Assembly: GCA_000277545.1 (NCBI GenBank)
Contig: AKXM01000027.1
Span: forward strand, 21,554-85,553
Length of the DNA stretch: 64,000 bases
Source of the DNA: Enterobacter sp. Ag1
GTDB taxonomy: Bacteria; Pseudomonadota; Gammaproteobacteria; Enterobacterales; Enterobacteriaceae
Reading direction: 5' to 3'
In this document: piece by piece, positions 21,255 through 31,972 of the stretch
How the letters are laid out: every line of letters begins with the position of its first letter
How positions within the stretch are numbered: the first letter of the stretch is position 1
The notes under the pieces: model-generated
Seen by the model: the letters and a program-made list of their open reading frames with translations, nothing else
What the model was told of the DNA's origin: nothing
The model's database searches: none
Translations under genes and position numbers: made by a program

Positions 21255-21280
21255 AATAGACCGAGAAACGTGAGACGAAA

Positions 21281-23359
21281 CTACGTCTTCTTACGCCGCT
21301 TATCCAAATCTTTCAGCAAGTTATTCACCCGTTCATCGGCAAACATCGCTTCCAGAGAGACGGTCAGCTTGCGCCGCCAGTTCTTATACTCATCGCTGGT
21401 GCCAGGAATATTCACCGGCTCGGCCATATCCAGCCAGTCCTCCGGCTGCAGCCCCAGCAGCGCGCTATGGCTGTCGGCAATATAACGCTGCATTCCACGG
21501 TTGAGCGTGTCGGTCATCGTCATTAACGCGGCCTTATGTCCCGCCCGCTTCGGCAAGCAGCCGTATTTATGCAGCCCGTCCAGCAGGCCTTGTTTAGCCC
21601 TTTCGCGGTCTTCATACAGCCCCGCCAGCACCTCTTCATCAGGGTAAAGTCCCAGCGTTTTGCCCAGCGTTAAATCACCGCTATTCCAGTAGCCACGCAG
21701 CGTGGGCAAGTCGTGCGTTGTGGCAACCGCCATCGACTGCTTAGGCCATGTGGCCGGAGGCCGGAATTGCTTCTCTCCGTCGTGTTCGAAGTACAGCACT
21801 TTGTAAGAATAAACGCCGCTGTCGCGAAGCTTGCCGACGATTTCAACCGGCACGGTACCGAGGTCCTCGCCAATCACCATGCAGCGGTGACGCTGGCTTT
21901 CCAGGGCCAGAATCGAAAGCAGATCGTCCACCGGGTACTGCACATAGGCGCCTTTATCCGCCGTCTCGCCGTACGGGATCCACCACAGCCGCAGCATCGA
22001 CATAACGTGGTCAATGCGCAGGGCGCCGCAGTGGGTCATATTGGCGCGCAGCAGTTCGATAAACGGCTGATAGCCGCGAGCGGCCATGACGTGGGGATCC
22101 ATCGGTGGCAGCCCCCAGTTTTGGCCTAACGGGCCGAGGATATCCGGCGGCGCGCCAACGGAGGCTTTCAGGCAGTAAAGCTCACGGTCACACCAGGTTT
22201 CAGAGCCGCCTTCCGCTACGCCCACCGCCAGGTCGCGATAAAGGCCAATCGGCATCCCGTCATGCTGGCTGGCATCCCAGCAGGCCTTAAACTGACGCCA
22301 GGCGAGATACTGCAGCCAAAGCCAGAAGTTGACCTCATCGCAATGTTGCTCACAGAACTGCTTCACTCCCGGGCTATGGGCGTCGCGATAGCCTTCCGGC
22401 CACACCGGCCAGCCCCAGCGCAGAGGATCTTCGTTAACCTGGCTGGCATGAAGCGCATCGTAGGCAGCCTGGTAGAACAGACCTTCTCCTCCTTCCGCAA
22501 CGAACCTGCCAAACGCGACGACTTGTTCATCGCTGGCTGTACGCAACGAGAACTGCTGCCACGCTAAACGCAGTCCCGCAACTTTGAGGGCCGTAACGGC
22601 AGAATAATCCACCCACTCGGCATCTCTCGCGGCCTGAAGCTGTTTCTGCACTGTGGATGTTTTCCACCACGTCTGCGCCGCTTTGCTGTTCTGGAAATCT
22701 TCTACCGCATTGACGTCGATATAGATGACATTCAGCCAGCGGCGTGACGAAGGGCTGTATGGGCTGGCGCTCTCCGGGTTAGCCGGGTAAAGCGAATGAA
22801 TCGGGTTGAGGCCGATAAACGCCCCGCCCCGCTTCGCCACATCCCCCAGCATCTGCTTCAAATCGCCAAAGTCGCCGATGCCCCAGTTAGCCGCCGAGCG
22901 CAGCGTGTAAAGCTGCACACATGCCCCCCACAGCTTTTTGCCCTGCAGTAACGCGTCCGGCTCATAGCAGCGCGGCGGGGCGACGATAATTCGGCTCGTC
23001 CAGCTCTGCTTTTGCCGACTGACCACCAGTGAATGGTAGCCCTCGGGTAGCTTTGTCGGCAGCGATAACATCTTCCCACCGGAAACTTGCCCGCGGTGGG
23101 TATGACCTTCTTCAGTGGTCAGCGTCCAGCTAAATTCACCCTCGCGTTCCAGCGTCAGCTGCATTCGCTGCCCGGCAGTGAAAACCTGAACCGCTGGCAC
23201 AGGATCGGTCGACTTTTTTGCAACAGCGGTGCGGTTCATGGCCTCGAGCAGACGCAGTTTTGTCTCCGCAGGAATAGCCTGCGGTTTGCCGTGGGCGTTG
23301 ATGTAGTTCGGGCTGATACCCGCCGCCAGAGCGGCGCTATCAAGACGTTTGCTCTCCAT
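21281..23359 (-). CDS. malQ: 4-alpha-glucanotransferase (amylomaltase)
   Basis: A 692-residue GH77 enzyme (694 in E. coli). It transfers maltosyl and longer dextrinyl units between maltodextrins with release of glucose, feeding chains to MalP. GH77 signatures are present: the nucleophile region ALRIDHVMSM, the acid/base region VIGEDLGTVP and the TTHDLPTLRGYW block. The N-terminal extension of about 140 residues is typical of the enterobacterial form. It is the second gene of malPQ, starting 9 bases after the malP stop codon with GGGAG as ribosome binding site. Confidence 0.97.
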   Translation of the reverse strand: MESKRLDSAALAAGISPNYINAHGKPQAIPAETKLRLLEAMNRTAVAKKSTDPVPAVQVFTAGQRMQLTLEREGEFSWTLTTEEGHTHRGQVSGGKMLSLPTKLPEGYHSLVVSRQKQSWTSRIIVAPPRCYEPDALLQGKKLWGACVQLYTLRSAANWGIGDFGDLKQMLGDVAKRGGAFIGLNPIHSLYPANPESASPYSPSSRRWLNVIYIDVNAVEDFQNSKAAQTWWKTSTVQKQLQAARDAEWVDYSAVTALKVAGLRLAWQQFSLRTASDEQVVAFGRFVAEGGEGLFYQAAYDALHASQVNEDPLRWGWPVWPEGYRDAHSPGVKQFCEQHCDEVNFWLWLQYLAWRQFKACWDASQHDGMPIGLYRDLAVGVAEGGSETWCDRELYCLKASVGAPPDILGPLGQNWGLPPMDPHVMAARGYQPFIELLRANMTHCGALRIDHVMSMLRLWWIPYGETADKGAYVQYPVDDLLSILALESQRHRCMVIGEDLGTVPVEIVGKLRDSGVYSYKVLYFEHDGEKQFRPPATWPKQSMAVATTHDLPTLRGYWNSGDLTLGKTLGLYPDEEVLAGLYEDRERAKQGLLDGLHKYGCLPKRAGHKAALMTMTDTLNRGMQRYIADSHSALLGLQPEDWLDMAEPVNIPGTSDEYKNWRRKLTVSLEAMFADERVNNLLKDLDKRRKKT

Positions 23360-23368
23360 GGCGCTCCC

Positions 23369-25771
23369 TTAGCGTTTTGCCTGCCAGATACGTTGTTGGT
23401 AATCGCGGATCGAGCGATCGGAGCTGAACATGCCGCAACGGGCGCTGTTCAAAATGGCGGCGCGCGTCCAGGCTTCCTGGTCCAGATAAAGTTTGTCGGC
23501 AAGCTTTTGCGCCTCGGCATAAGCAGTGAAGTCCGCCATCAACAGGTAAGGATCGCCGCCCTCTTTGCCGATGCTGTGCAGCATCTGATCAAAGGCGTGT
23601 TTATCTCCTTCACTGTATTTGCCCTGCTCCAGTTCTTTAAGCACGGCATCCAGCACTTTATCTTTTTTGCGCCATTTCACCGGATCATAGCCTTTGGCTT
23701 TCAGGGCTTTAACCTGCTCGACGGTGTGGCCGAAAATAAAGATATTCTCTTCACCCACCTTCTCTGCAATTTCAACGTTGGCACCGTCCAGCGTCCCCAC
23801 CGTCAGCGCGCCGTTCAGCGCCAGCTTCATGTTGCCGGTGCCGGATGCCTCTTTACCGGCAGTCGAAATCTGTTCGGAGATATCAGCCGCCGGGATCATG
23901 ATTTCCGCCGCAGATACGCAATAGTCCGGCAGGAAAACAACCTTCAGTTTGTCGCCCACCAGCGGATCGTTGTTGATCGCCTCAGCCACTTTGTTGATAG
24001 CAAAGATAATATTTTTGGCCAGGTAATAACCCGGAGCCGCCTTCGCGCCAAACAGGTAAACGCGCGGCACACGGTCTGCTTTCGGGTTCTCGCGGATCTC
24101 TTTGTACTGCGCCAGGATATGCAGCAGGTTCAAGTGCTGACGTTTGTATTCGTGCAGACGTTTGATTTGCACGTCGAACAACGCATCCGGGCTAATCACG
24201 ATGCCGGTACGAGCCTTCACAAATGCAGCCAGTTTTACTTTGTTCTGATGCTTGATTTCGCGCCAGGTCTGGCGGAATTTGGCGTCATCGGCGTGCTTTT
24301 CCAGTCCTTCCAGCACGTCGAGGTTATTCGCCCACTCTTTCTTCAGCGTCTTGTCGAACAGCGTGGCAAGCGCCGGGTTGCATTGCTTGATCCAGCGGCG
24401 CGGCGTAATGCCGTTCGTCACGTTATGGAATTTGTTCGGCCACAGCTGGTGGTATTCCGGGAACAGATCTTTCACCACCAGCTCAGAATGAAGCGCCGCA
24501 ACGCCGTTCACCGCAAAGCCTCCGACCACGCACAGGTTAGCCATACGTACCTGCTTGCTATGCACCACGGCAAGCTTCGCCCAGACGGCTTCATCCCCCG
24601 GCCAGGTTTTGTCGACCAGCAGCTTAAAGCGTTTGTTAATCTCATTGATGATTTGCATATGGCGAGGCAGCAGCGCTTTCACCAGCTTCTCGTCCCAGCA
24701 CTCCAGAGCTTCAGGCATCAGGGTGTGGTTAGTGTAGGCGAACGTTTTACTGGTAATCGCCCAAGCGTCATCCCAGCTAAGCTGATGTTCGTCAATCAGC
24801 ACGCGAAGCAGCTCAGGGATAGCGATGGTTGGGTGGGTATCGTTCAGTTGAATCACTTCGTAGGCCGGCAGCTCGGCGAGCTTGCGGCCTGCCAGATGAT
24901 GGCGGCGCAGAATGTCAGCCACCGAACAGGCACACTGGAAATACTGCTGCATCAGGCGCAGCTTTTTACCGTTCAGGTGATTGTCATTCGGATAGAGCAC
25001 CTTGGTGAGCTTTTCAGCGTCAATGCCCTGCTGCTCGGCTTTAAGAAACTCACCGTCATTAAATTTAGTCAAATCAAATGGATGAGCATGTTTTGCCTGC
25101 CACAGGCGCAGCGGCTGCGCCACGCCATTTCGGTAGCCCAGCACCGGTAAATCCCACGCCTCGCCCTGGAAAATAAAGGCTGGCTCCCAGCGGGAACGCT
25201 TACCGTCCTTCACGAGTTTCCCACCAATGCCCACCTGCACATCCAGCGCGCTGTTGTGGCGGAACCAAGGGTAGCTCCCGCGCTGCCAGTCATCCGGGGC
25301 TTCCATCTGTTTGCCGTCCTTAAAGGACTGGCGGAACAATCCGTACTGATAGTTGAGGCCATAGCCGATGGCCGATTGCCCGACCGTAGCCATTGAGTCC
25401 AGGAAGCAGGCCGCAAGCCGTCCCAACCCGCCGTTGCCTAAAGCCGGGTCCGTTTCTTCTTCCAGTAAATCGGTGAGGTTTATCTGGTAATCCTTCAGCA
25501 CATCGCTCACCTCAGTGAACCAGCCAAGATTAAGCAGGTTATTCCCCGTCAGGCGGCCTATCAGAAACTCCATCGAGATGTAGTTTACGTGGCGCTGTTT
25601 GGCTTCAGGTTTTGCTGCTGGCTGAGCCGCTAAGTGCTCTGCAAGCGCACCACTAACCGCCTGCCACCACTGATGCTGAGTCATTTCACTGGCATCATGG
25701 AGGCCATAACGCTGCCACTGGCGCGTCAGAGCGGACTGGAACTGTTCTTTACTGAAGATCGGCTGTGACAT
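23369..25771 (-). CDS. malP: Maltodextrin phosphorylase
   Basis: An 800-residue GT35 phosphorylase (797 in E. coli) that releases glucose-1-phosphate from maltodextrins. The pyridoxal phosphate site is in [14 protein letters not shown], with the lysine that forms the Schiff base. It lacks the extra N-terminal residues seen in the glycogen phosphorylase glgP of this window. It is the first gene of the malPQ operon, with MalT boxes in the gap to malT. The second phosphorylase (glgP) is clearly distinct, so this is not a duplicate of it. Confidence 0.97.
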   Translation of the reverse strand: MSQPIFSKEQFQSALTRQWQRYGLHDASEMTQHQWWQAVSGALAEHLAAQPAAKPEAKQRHVNYISMEFLIGRLTGNNLLNLGWFTEVSDVLKDYQINLTDLLEEETDPALGNGGLGRLAACFLDSMATVGQSAIGYGLNYQYGLFRQSFKDGKQMEAPDDWQRGSYPWFRHNSALDVQVGIGGKLVKDGKRSRWEPAFIFQGEAWDLPVLGYRNGVAQPLRLWQAKHAHPFDLTKFNDGEFLKAEQQGIDAEKLTKVLYPNDNHLNGKKLRLMQQYFQCACSVADILRRHHLAGRKLAELPAYEVIQLNDTHPTIAIPELLRVLIDEHQLSWDDAWAITSKTFAYTNHTLMPEALECWDEKLVKALLPRHMQIINEINKRFKLLVDKTWPGDEAVWAKLAVVHSKQVRMANLCVVGGFAVNGVAALHSELVVKDLFPEYHQLWPNKFHNVTNGITPRRWIKQCNPALATLFDKTLKKEWANNLDVLEGLEKHADDAKFRQTWREIKHQNKVKLAAFVKARTGIVISPDALFDVQIKRLHEYKRQHLNLLHILAQYKEIRENPKADRVPRVYLFGAKAAPGYYLAKNIIFAINKVAEAINNDPLVGDKLKVVFLPDYCVSAAEIMIPAADISEQISTAGKEASGTGNMKLALNGALTVGTLDGANVEIAEKVGEENIFIFGHTVEQVKALKAKGYDPVKWRKKDKVLDAVLKELEQGKYSEGDKHAFDQMLHSIGKEGGDPYLLMADFTAYAEAQKLADKLYLDQEAWTRAAILNSARCGMFSSDRSIRDYQQRIWQAKR

Positions 25772-25831
25772 AGAAAATCGGTCCTGTAATGTTCGAAAAT
25801 CATTACCCGTTAGTGTGCCGGGCAGCCCGTG

Positions 25832-25885
25832 GGAGTTCCTCCTCCCGGCGTGGATTAGGCGGGGAGGAGTAGCGAGGATGAGCGA
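25832..25885 (-). promoter_or_regulatory. MalT boxes of the malPQ promoter
   Basis: GGGGAGGAGT at 25861-25870 matches the MalT consensus GGGGA(T/G)GAGG at nine of ten positions. GAGGATGAGC lies at 25874-25883 in the same direction. A reverse-oriented GGGAGGAGGA, read on the minus strand, lies at about 25836-25845. Two direct boxes plus one inverted box is the pattern known for malPp in E. coli. The positions are 60-110 bases from the malP start codon. Confidence 0.7.
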
Positions 25886-25979
25886 AAAATGTGATCTCTG
25901 CCACTCGATGCGGCGGTGTAACAGGTTTCAGCCGCGCTGTCACAAGCAGTGAGCAATCGCATTCATGAAAAAATGGAAC

Positions 25980-25997
25980 TGTGACAGGGTGCAACTT
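25980..25997. promoter_or_regulatory. Candidate CRP site of the malT promoter
   Basis: TGTGACAGGGTGCAACTT has a perfect left half (TGTGA) and a weak right half. It resembles, as remembered, the CRP site of E. coli malT. It lies about 195 bases upstream of the malT ATG. A second partial match, TGTGATCTCTGCCACTCG, lies at 25891-25908. Confidence 0.55.
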
Positions 25998-26191
25998 ACC
26001 GAGCTCGGAAAGTTCAACAACCTTGCAATAAAAAGCATTCTGGCAGACCTTATCCGTAAGCATTAATTACGAAGCGTAAAAAAAATCGCATCCTTGAACT
26101 TTTCCCTCCATTATTTTCTCTGCAGTCCGGCAGCCCCGCCCTGCAGCGCGAAAAATGCCGGGGAAATTTATACACAGTGAAGTGATCAACT

Positions 26192-28897
26192 ATGTTAATC
26201 CCATCCAAATTAAGCCGCCCCGTTCGGCTGGAAAACACTGTGGTTCGCGATCGCCTGTTGGTGAAGCTTTCAACTGCCGCCAACTATCGCTTAGCGCTGA
26301 TCGCCAGCCCGGCCGGTTATGGTAAAACGACCCTCGTGTCGCAGTGGGCGGCGGGGCGAAAAGAGCTGGGTTGGTATTCCCTCGATGAGGGAGATAACCA
26401 GCAGGAGCGCTTTGCCAGCTACCTGATTGCCGCCGTGCAGCACGCCACCGGCGGCCACTGCGCCAGTAGCGAAATCATGGCGCAAAAGCGGCAATACGCC
26501 AGCCTGTCTTCGCTCTTTTCTCAGCTGTTCATTGAGCTGGCGGGATGGGACAAACCGCTGTACCTGGTGATTGATGATTATCATCTGATTGCCAACCCGG
26601 TTATTCATGAAGCCATGCGCTTTTTCATTCGCCACCAGCCAGAAAACCTGACACTGGTGATCCTGTCGCGCAATCTCCCGCAGCTTGGCATTGCCAACCT
26701 TCGCGTGCGCGATCAGCTCCTGGAAATTGGTAGCCAGCAGCTCGCCTTTACGCATCAGGAAGCCAAACAGTTCTTCGACAACCGTCTGGCAACGCCGATT
26801 GAACAAGCGGACAGCAGCCGCCTGTGTGATGACGTTGCTGGCTGGGTAACGGCGCTCCAGTTAATCGCCTTGTCCGCGCGCCAGAGCAATACACCAGCTC
26901 AACATTCCGCACGCCGTCTGTCGGGCATTAACGCCAGCCATCTTTCAGATTATCTGGTGGATGAAGTCCTGAACAACGTTGATGCCGATACCCGCAACTT
27001 CCTGCTGAGAAGCTCCATCCTGCGCTCAATGAATGACGCATTGATCATCCAGGTAACGGGTGAAGAAAATGGCCAGATGCGGCTGGAGGAGATTGAGCGC
27101 CAGGGCTTGTTCCTGCAGCGTATGGACGATTCCGGCGAATGGTTCTGCTTCCACCCGCTGTTTGGCAGTTTCCTTCGCCAGCGCTGCCAGTGGGAGCTGG
27201 CCGCAGAGCTGCCGGATATTCACCGGGCGGCCGCCGAAAGTTGGATGGCGCAAGGCTTCCCAAGCGAGGCCATTCACCACGCGCTGGCGGCAGGTGACGC
27301 CAATATGCTGCGCGATATTCTGCTGGGCCACGCGTGGGCGCTGTTTAACCACAGCGAACTGACGCTGCTCGAGGAGTCACTGAAGGCGCTGCCGTGGGAA
27401 AGTCTGCTGGAAAACCCAAAACTTGTGCTGCTGCAGGCCTGGCTGATGCAAAGCCAGCACCGCTACGGCGAAGTGAATACCCTGCTGGCAAGAGCCGAGC
27501 AGGAAATGGACCTGGTCATCGACGACACGCTGCACGGTGAATTTAACGCCCTGAGAGCCCAGGTTGCCATCAACGCGGGCGATCCGGCGGAAGCCGAGCG
27601 CCTGGCCATGGTCGCACTGGAAATGCTGCCGCTGGCCAATTTTTACAGCCGTATCGTAGCCACCTCGGTTCACGGCGAAGTGCTGCACTGCAAAGGCGAT
27701 CTGACAAAGTCGCTTTCCGTTATGCAGCAGACCGAGCAAATGGCCCGCCGCCACGATGTGTGGCACTACGCGCTGTGGAGCCTGATTCAGCAAAGCGAAA
27801 TCCTGCTGGCTCAGGGGTTCTTACAGGCCGCCTGGGAAACCCAGGAAAAAGCCTTTGTGCTGATCCGCGAGCAGCACCTCGAACAATTGCCACTGCACGA
27901 GTTTCTACAGCGTATCCGCGCCCAGCTGCTTTGGGCCTGGGCCCGGCTGGATGAAGCCGAAGCGGCAGCCCGTAGCGGGATGGAGGTGCTTTCCAGCTTC
28001 CAGCCGCAGCAACAGCTCCAGTGCCTGGCGCTGCTGGTGCAATGCTCACTGGCGCGCGGTGACCTGGATAATGCTCGCAATCACCTTAATCGCCTTGAAA
28101 ATTTGCTTGGGAACGGTCCCTGGCACAGCGACTGGGTCTCCAACGCCGACAAGGTGCGGGTGATTTACTGGCAAATGATTGGCGATAAAAAGTCGGCAGC
28201 CAACTGGCTGCGCCAGACGCCGAAGCCTGAATTTGCCAATAACCACTTCCTGCAAAGCCAGTGGCGGAATATCGCCCGCGTACAAATCCTGCTGGGTGAG
28301 TACGATCCGGCGGAAATGGTGCTGGAAGAACTTAACGAAAACGCCCGCAGCCTGCGTCTGATGAGCGACCTTAACCGCAACCTGCTGCTGCTCAACCAGC
28401 TTTACTGGCAGGCGGGCAGAAAAAGTGACGCTCAGCGCGTGCTGCTGGAAGCTCTGGCGCTGGCAAACCGCACCGGGTTTATCAGTCACTTCGTTATCGA
28501 AGGGGAAGCGATGGCGCAGCAGCTGCGCCAGCTTATTCAGCTCAACACGCTGCCGGAGCTGGATCAGCACCGCGCTCAACGCATCCTGCGTGAGATAAAC
28601 CAGCACCACCGCCATAAGTTTGCGCACTTTGATGAAAGCTTTGTGAACCGCCTGCTGAATCACCCGGAAGTGCCGGAGCTTATCCGTACCAGCCCGCTGA
28701 CGCAGCGAGAATGGCAGGTATTGGGGCTGATTTATTCCGGTTATAGCAACGAGCAGATCGCCGGAGAGTTGGATGTTGCGGCCACCACCATCAAAACGCA
28801 TATCCGAAATCTTTACCAGAAGCTGGGCGTGGCGCACCGTCAGGACGCGGTACAGCATGCACAGAAATTACTGAAGATGATGGGGTATGGGGTTTAG
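26192..28897 (+). CDS. malT: Maltose regulon activator MalT
   Basis: A 901-residue STAND-class ATPase and transcription activator, exactly the E. coli length. It binds ATP and maltotriose, oligomerises and activates the maltose promoters. Order of parts: nucleotide-binding domain with Walker [10 protein letters not shown] near residues 38-46 and the acidic LVIDDYH, winged-helix region, the superhelical sensor domain of TPR-like repeats (about 440-800) that binds maltotriose, and the LuxR-type helix-turn-helix at the end ([20 protein letters not shown] ... [13 protein letters not shown]). It is transcribed away from malPQ. Confidence 0.98.
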   Translation: MLIPSKLSRPVRLENTVVRDRLLVKLSTAANYRLALIASPAGYGKTTLVSQWAAGRKELGWYSLDEGDNQQERFASYLIAAVQHATGGHCASSEIMAQKRQYASLSSLFSQLFIELAGWDKPLYLVIDDYHLIANPVIHEAMRFFIRHQPENLTLVILSRNLPQLGIANLRVRDQLLEIGSQQLAFTHQEAKQFFDNRLATPIEQADSSRLCDDVAGWVTALQLIALSARQSNTPAQHSARRLSGINASHLSDYLVDEVLNNVDADTRNFLLRSSILRSMNDALIIQVTGEENGQMRLEEIERQGLFLQRMDDSGEWFCFHPLFGSFLRQRCQWELAAELPDIHRAAAESWMAQGFPSEAIHHALAAGDANMLRDILLGHAWALFNHSELTLLEESLKALPWESLLENPKLVLLQAWLMQSQHRYGEVNTLLARAEQEMDLVIDDTLHGEFNALRAQVAINAGDPAEAERLAMVALEMLPLANFYSRIVATSVHGEVLHCKGDLTKSLSVMQQTEQMARRHDVWHYALWSLIQQSEILLAQGFLQAAWETQEKAFVLIREQHLEQLPLHEFLQRIRAQLLWAWARLDEAEAAARSGMEVLSSFQPQQQLQCLALLVQCSLARGDLDNARNHLNRLENLLGNGPWHSDWVSNADKVRVIYWQMIGDKKSAANWLRQTPKPEFANNHFLQSQWRNIARVQILLGEYDPAEMVLEELNENARSLRLMSDLNRNLLLLNQLYWQAGRKSDAQRVLLEALALANRTGFISHFVIEGEAMAQQLRQLIQLNTLPELDQHRAQRILREINQHHRHKFAHFDESFVNRLLNHPEVPELIRTSPLTQREWQVLGLIYSGYSNEQIAGELDVAATTIKTHIRNLYQKLGVAHRQDAVQHAQKLLKMMGYGV

Positions 28898-28925
28898 CTG
28901 GAGATATTCTGAAGGCTAGTTTCAG

Positions 28926-28962
28926 CCCCTCACCCCGGCCCTCTCCCCATAGGGGAGAGGGG
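28926..28962 (+). repeat. Dispersed GC-rich hairpin repeat, copy 2 (malT-glpD)
   Basis: The arm CCCCTCACCCCGG is followed by a perfect 10-bp stem (CCCTCTCCCC / GGGGAGAGGG, 28939-28961) with loop ATA. It lies between the convergent malT and glpD, in plus orientation, at the left end of the inverted glp block. Confidence 0.85.
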
Positions 28963-29025
28963 GGATAAAAATCTGAAGATGAGCGGAACCTGCCAACACT
29001 CGGACTGAAAAGGGTTCAACTCTCT

Positions 29026-30534
29026 TTAAGACGCCAGCGACAGTCCCGCTTTAGCCGCCTGCTTGACCAGCCACTGCGCCACCCGCGCCTGCTGCTCTTC
29101 GTTCAGCCACATGCCCAGTTTGGTGCGGCGCCACAGTGCATCTTCCGCACATCTGACCCATTCATGCTCAACCAGGTAGCGAAGCTCGGCTTCATAAAAC
29201 TCATGGCCAAAATCTTCGCCCAGATCGCCCAGGGTTTTGGCCTCGCCCAGCACCAGGTCGCTGTTGCTGCCATAGGTGCGCGCCAGGTGACGGGCAAGGC
29301 TTTCGGTCAGGAAACCGTAACGACGGCGCAGTTTGGCCGCATAATCATCGCGATCGCCACCGATGTCACCGCCAGGCAGGCGGCACTCTTTGGTCCAGGC
29401 CGGGCCGATATTCGGGTAGTAACGCTCCAGCTTATCCAGCGCATGTTCAGCCAGCTTACGGTAGGTCGTCAGCTTACCGCCAAAGACCGACAGCAGCGGA
29501 GCCTGACCATTTTCGTCATGAATATCCAGCGTGTAATCACGGGTTACCGCCTGCGGAGAATCAGACTCGTCATCACACAGCGGGCGCACGCCAGAATAGG
29601 TCCAGACGATATCATCTTTGGTCAGCGTCTTTTTGAAATGCGCGTTGTAAACGTTCAGCAGATAGCTCACTTCTTTGTCATCAATCTGCACCGCTTTCGG
29701 GTCACCGTGGTATTCCACGTCGGTGGTGCCGATAATGGAGAATTCGTCCATCCACGGGATCACAAACACAATACGTTTATCTTCGTTTTGCAGGATGTAA
29801 GCCTGCTTCTGGGTATGCACGCGAGGCACCACGATGTGGCTGCCTTTGATCAGGCGGATACCGTAAGGCGAAGGCAGATGTAGCCCTTCGTCAAAGAAGG
29901 TTTTCACCCACGGACCGGTGGCGTTCACCAGGCCTTTCGCGCGCCAGGTAAAGGTTTCGCCGGTATCAATATCCTGCGCTTCAACGACCCACAGCCCATT
30001 TTCGCGGGTTGCTTTGGTGGCGCGAGTACGGGTTTTCACCTCTCCGCCCTTGCGGGTCACCATTTGGGCGTTAGCCAGCACCAGGCGAGCATCATCCACC
30101 CAGCAATCGGAATATTCGAAACCGCGCACGATCTCAGGCTTGAGCACTGAATCTGCGCCAAAACGCAAGCCGGTCGAGGCCGGCAAACTGGTGCGTTTCC
30201 CCAGATGATCGTACATGAACAGGCCAGTCCGAATCATCCAGGCCGGACGAAGATGCGGCCGGTGCGGCAAACGAAAGCGCATAGGGAAGGCAATGTGCGG
30301 CGCCATTTTCAACAGCACTTCACGCTCCGCCAGCGCCTCACTCACCAGGCGAAACTCATAATGCTCCAGGTAACGCAGGCCGCCGTGAATCAGCTTCGAG
30401 CTGGCGGAAGAGGTCGCGCAGGCCAGATCCTGTCCCTCCAGCATCAACACGGATAACCCGCGGCCAGCGGCGTCCGCCGCAATACCGGCGCCGTTGATTC
30501 CACCGCCAATAACAATCAGATCTTTGGTTTCCAT
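29026..30534 (-). CDS. glpD: Aerobic glycerol-3-phosphate dehydrogenase
   Basis: A 502-residue FAD enzyme (501 in E. coli) on the inner face of the membrane. It oxidises glycerol-3-phosphate to dihydroxyacetone phosphate and passes electrons to quinone. The FAD dinucleotide-binding motif GGGINGAGIAADAAGRG lies at the N-terminus, and CATSSASSKLIHGGLRYLE follows. The start at 30534 (METKDLIVIGGG) is chosen over a frame five codons longer because GAGGGC precedes it and E. coli GlpD begins there. It is divergent from glpEGR, with a GlpR operator between. In E. coli this whole block has the opposite orientation. Confidence 0.97.
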   Translation of the reverse strand: METKDLIVIGGGINGAGIAADAAGRGLSVLMLEGQDLACATSSASSKLIHGGLRYLEHYEFRLVSEALAEREVLLKMAPHIAFPMRFRLPHRPHLRPAWMIRTGLFMYDHLGKRTSLPASTGLRFGADSVLKPEIVRGFEYSDCWVDDARLVLANAQMVTRKGGEVKTRTRATKATRENGLWVVEAQDIDTGETFTWRAKGLVNATGPWVKTFFDEGLHLPSPYGIRLIKGSHIVVPRVHTQKQAYILQNEDKRIVFVIPWMDEFSIIGTTDVEYHGDPKAVQIDDKEVSYLLNVYNAHFKKTLTKDDIVWTYSGVRPLCDDESDSPQAVTRDYTLDIHDENGQAPLLSVFGGKLTTYRKLAEHALDKLERYYPNIGPAWTKECRLPGGDIGGDRDDYAAKLRRRYGFLTESLARHLARTYGSNSDLVLGEAKTLGDLGEDFGHEFYEAELRYLVEHEWVRCAEDALWRRTKLGMWLNEEQQARVAQWLVKQAAKAGLSLAS

Positions 30535-30567
30535 GTTGCCCTCACGCACTTTCGTTAAAGCTCAAAA

Positions 30568-30585
30568 ATGTTCGATATCGCTCAT
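30568..30585. promoter_or_regulatory. GlpR operator between glpD and glpE
   Basis: ATGTTCGATATCGCTCAT is an imperfect palindrome of half-sites ATGTTCG and ATGAGCG around ATAT, as in GlpR operators of E. coli. It is 34-51 bases upstream of the glpD start codon, so binding should repress glpD when glycerol-3-phosphate is absent. Confidence 0.75.
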
Positions 30586-30729
30586 GATAGCAAGTGTTCG
30601 CCCGCTTTGGTAACGAAATAAAAACATTTCTACGTGATATGGATAACATATTGGCGTTAATATCAGCGCCAGCGGGGCGCGATGCCTTAACATGCCCCTT
30701 GTTTCCTTTCTTTCTCGACGAGTAAAACC

Positions 30730-31056
30730 ATGGATCAATTTGAATGTATTGGTGTGGAAGAAGCACACCAGAAACTCCAGCAGCAGCAGGCGGTATTGGT
30801 GGATATCCGCGATCCGCAGAGCTTTGCCATGGGACACACGCCGGGGGCTTACCACCTTACCAACGACACGCTGGTGAATTTTATGCAGCAAACCGACTTC
30901 GACACGCCGGTCATGGTGATGTGCTACCACGGCAACAGCAGCAAAGGCGCCGCCCAATATCTGCTGCAGCAAGGCTATGACCAGGTCTACAGCATCGACG
31001 GTGGCTTTGATGCCTGGCACCGCCATTTCCCGGCTGAAGTCGCTCACGGCGCGTAA
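30730..31056 (+). CDS. glpE: Thiosulfate sulfurtransferase GlpE (rhodanese)
   Basis: A 108-residue single-domain rhodanese, the same length as E. coli GlpE. It transfers sulfane sulfur from thiosulfate to cyanide or thioredoxin. The active-site loop is [10 protein letters not shown], with the catalytic cysteine near residue 65. The conserved [13 protein letters not shown] block is present in the first half. It is the first gene of glpEGR, divergent from glpD; glpG follows after 77 bases. Its part in glycerol metabolism is unclear even in E. coli. Confidence 0.96.
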   Translation: MDQFECIGVEEAHQKLQQQQAVLVDIRDPQSFAMGHTPGAYHLTNDTLVNFMQQTDFDTPVMVMCYHGNSSKGAAQYLLQQGYDQVYSIDGGFDAWHRHFPAEVAHGA

Positions 31057-31133
31057 AGTTCAGCCCTTGTCGCTCCCTGCAGGTATACTGCTTGCCTTTG
31101 TACGGCTTTATAGACGAAGTTGGTTAAACTTTC

Positions 31134-31955
31134 ATGATCATGATTACCTCTTTCGCCAACCCGCGCGTGGCGCAGGCTTTTGTCGATTACATGGCAACTC
31201 AGGGCGTTATTCTTACGATTCAGCAACATACGCAAAGCGATGTCTGGCTGGCGGATGAGAACCAGGTACAGTATGTCCGCGCCGAGCTGGAAAAGTTCGT
31301 CGCGAACCCTGGCGACCCGCGCTACCAGGCCGCCAGCTGGAGTACCGGCCACAGCGGCGTGGGTTTCAGCTATAAACGCTATCCTTTTTTCGCCACTATA
31401 AAAGAGCGCGCCGGCCCGCTGACGCTTATCGTCATCGGCGTGTGTATCGCGCTGTTTGTCCTGCTCAATATCGTGGGCTTCGGTCCGGTGATCTCCGTGC
31501 TTGGTTGGCCGCTCGTGCCCGAGCAGCGCTTTGAGTTTTGGCGCTATTTCACGCACGGATTACTGCATTTCTCCTTGCTGCATATCCTCTTTAACCTACT
31601 ATGGTGGTGGTATTTAGGCGGCGCGCTCGAAAAACGCCTCGGCACCGGCAAACTGCTGACGCTGACGCTTATCTCCACCCTTCTGAGCGGTTTTATGCAG
31701 GCAAAATTTACCGGCCCACTGTTTGGCGGCCTGTCAGGCACGGTGTTTGCGCTGATGGGTTATGTCTGGCTGCGCGGAGAGCGAGATCCCGACAGCGGCA
31801 TTCAGATGCAGCGCGGGCTGCTGGCGTTTGCGGTAATTTGGTTGGTTATTGAGGTCTTCACTCAGTCCGCTGTCATTCCAGCGCACCTGACCGGCATGCT
31901 GGTTGGCCTGGCGATGGCGCTGGTAGATACCCTGAATGCGCGAAAACGAACATAA
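31134..31955 (+). CDS. glpG: Rhomboid intramembrane serine protease GlpG
   Basis: A 273-residue rhomboid (276 in E. coli) with a cytoplasmic N-terminal domain (about 1-90) and six membrane helices. The catalytic serine is in [12 protein letters not shown]. The general base is the histidine of [12 protein letters not shown] in the last helix. The His and Asn that stabilise the oxyanion are in [11 protein letters not shown]. The loop before the last helix is about three residues shorter than in E. coli and its sequence differs (EVFTQSAV). In E. coli it helps remove orphan membrane subunits. It is the second gene of glpEGR. Confidence 0.96.
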   Translation: MIMITSFANPRVAQAFVDYMATQGVILTIQQHTQSDVWLADENQVQYVRAELEKFVANPGDPRYQAASWSTGHSGVGFSYKRYPFFATIKERAGPLTLIVIGVCIALFVLLNIVGFGPVISVLGWPLVPEQRFEFWRYFTHGLLHFSLLHILFNLLWWWYLGGALEKRLGTGKLLTLTLISTLLSGFMQAKFTGPLFGGLSGTVFALMGYVWLRGERDPDSGIQMQRGLLAFAVIWLVIEVFTQSAVIPAHLTGMLVGLAMALVDTLNARKRT

Positions 31956-31972
31956 CAATGCTGGAGTAGCTT

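Larger units (their letters stand above)
25772..26191. promoter_or_regulatory. Divergent control region malPQ / malT
   Basis: A 420-base gap without a credible gene. It carries candidate MalT boxes close to malP and candidate CRP sites further toward malT, listed separately. This agrees with E. coli, where malPQ is MalT-dependent and malT is activated by CRP-cAMP. Confidence 0.75.

Noticed and set aside
23087..25150. A 687-codon open frame on the plus strand opposite malP and malQ
   Set aside because: It lies entirely antisense to two recognised genes, has no ribosome binding site, and its product has no domain or family-like pattern. It arises from codon bias in the real genes. The same holds for other long antisense frames at 34002-35300, 40512-42008, 48467-49669 and 50949-52127.
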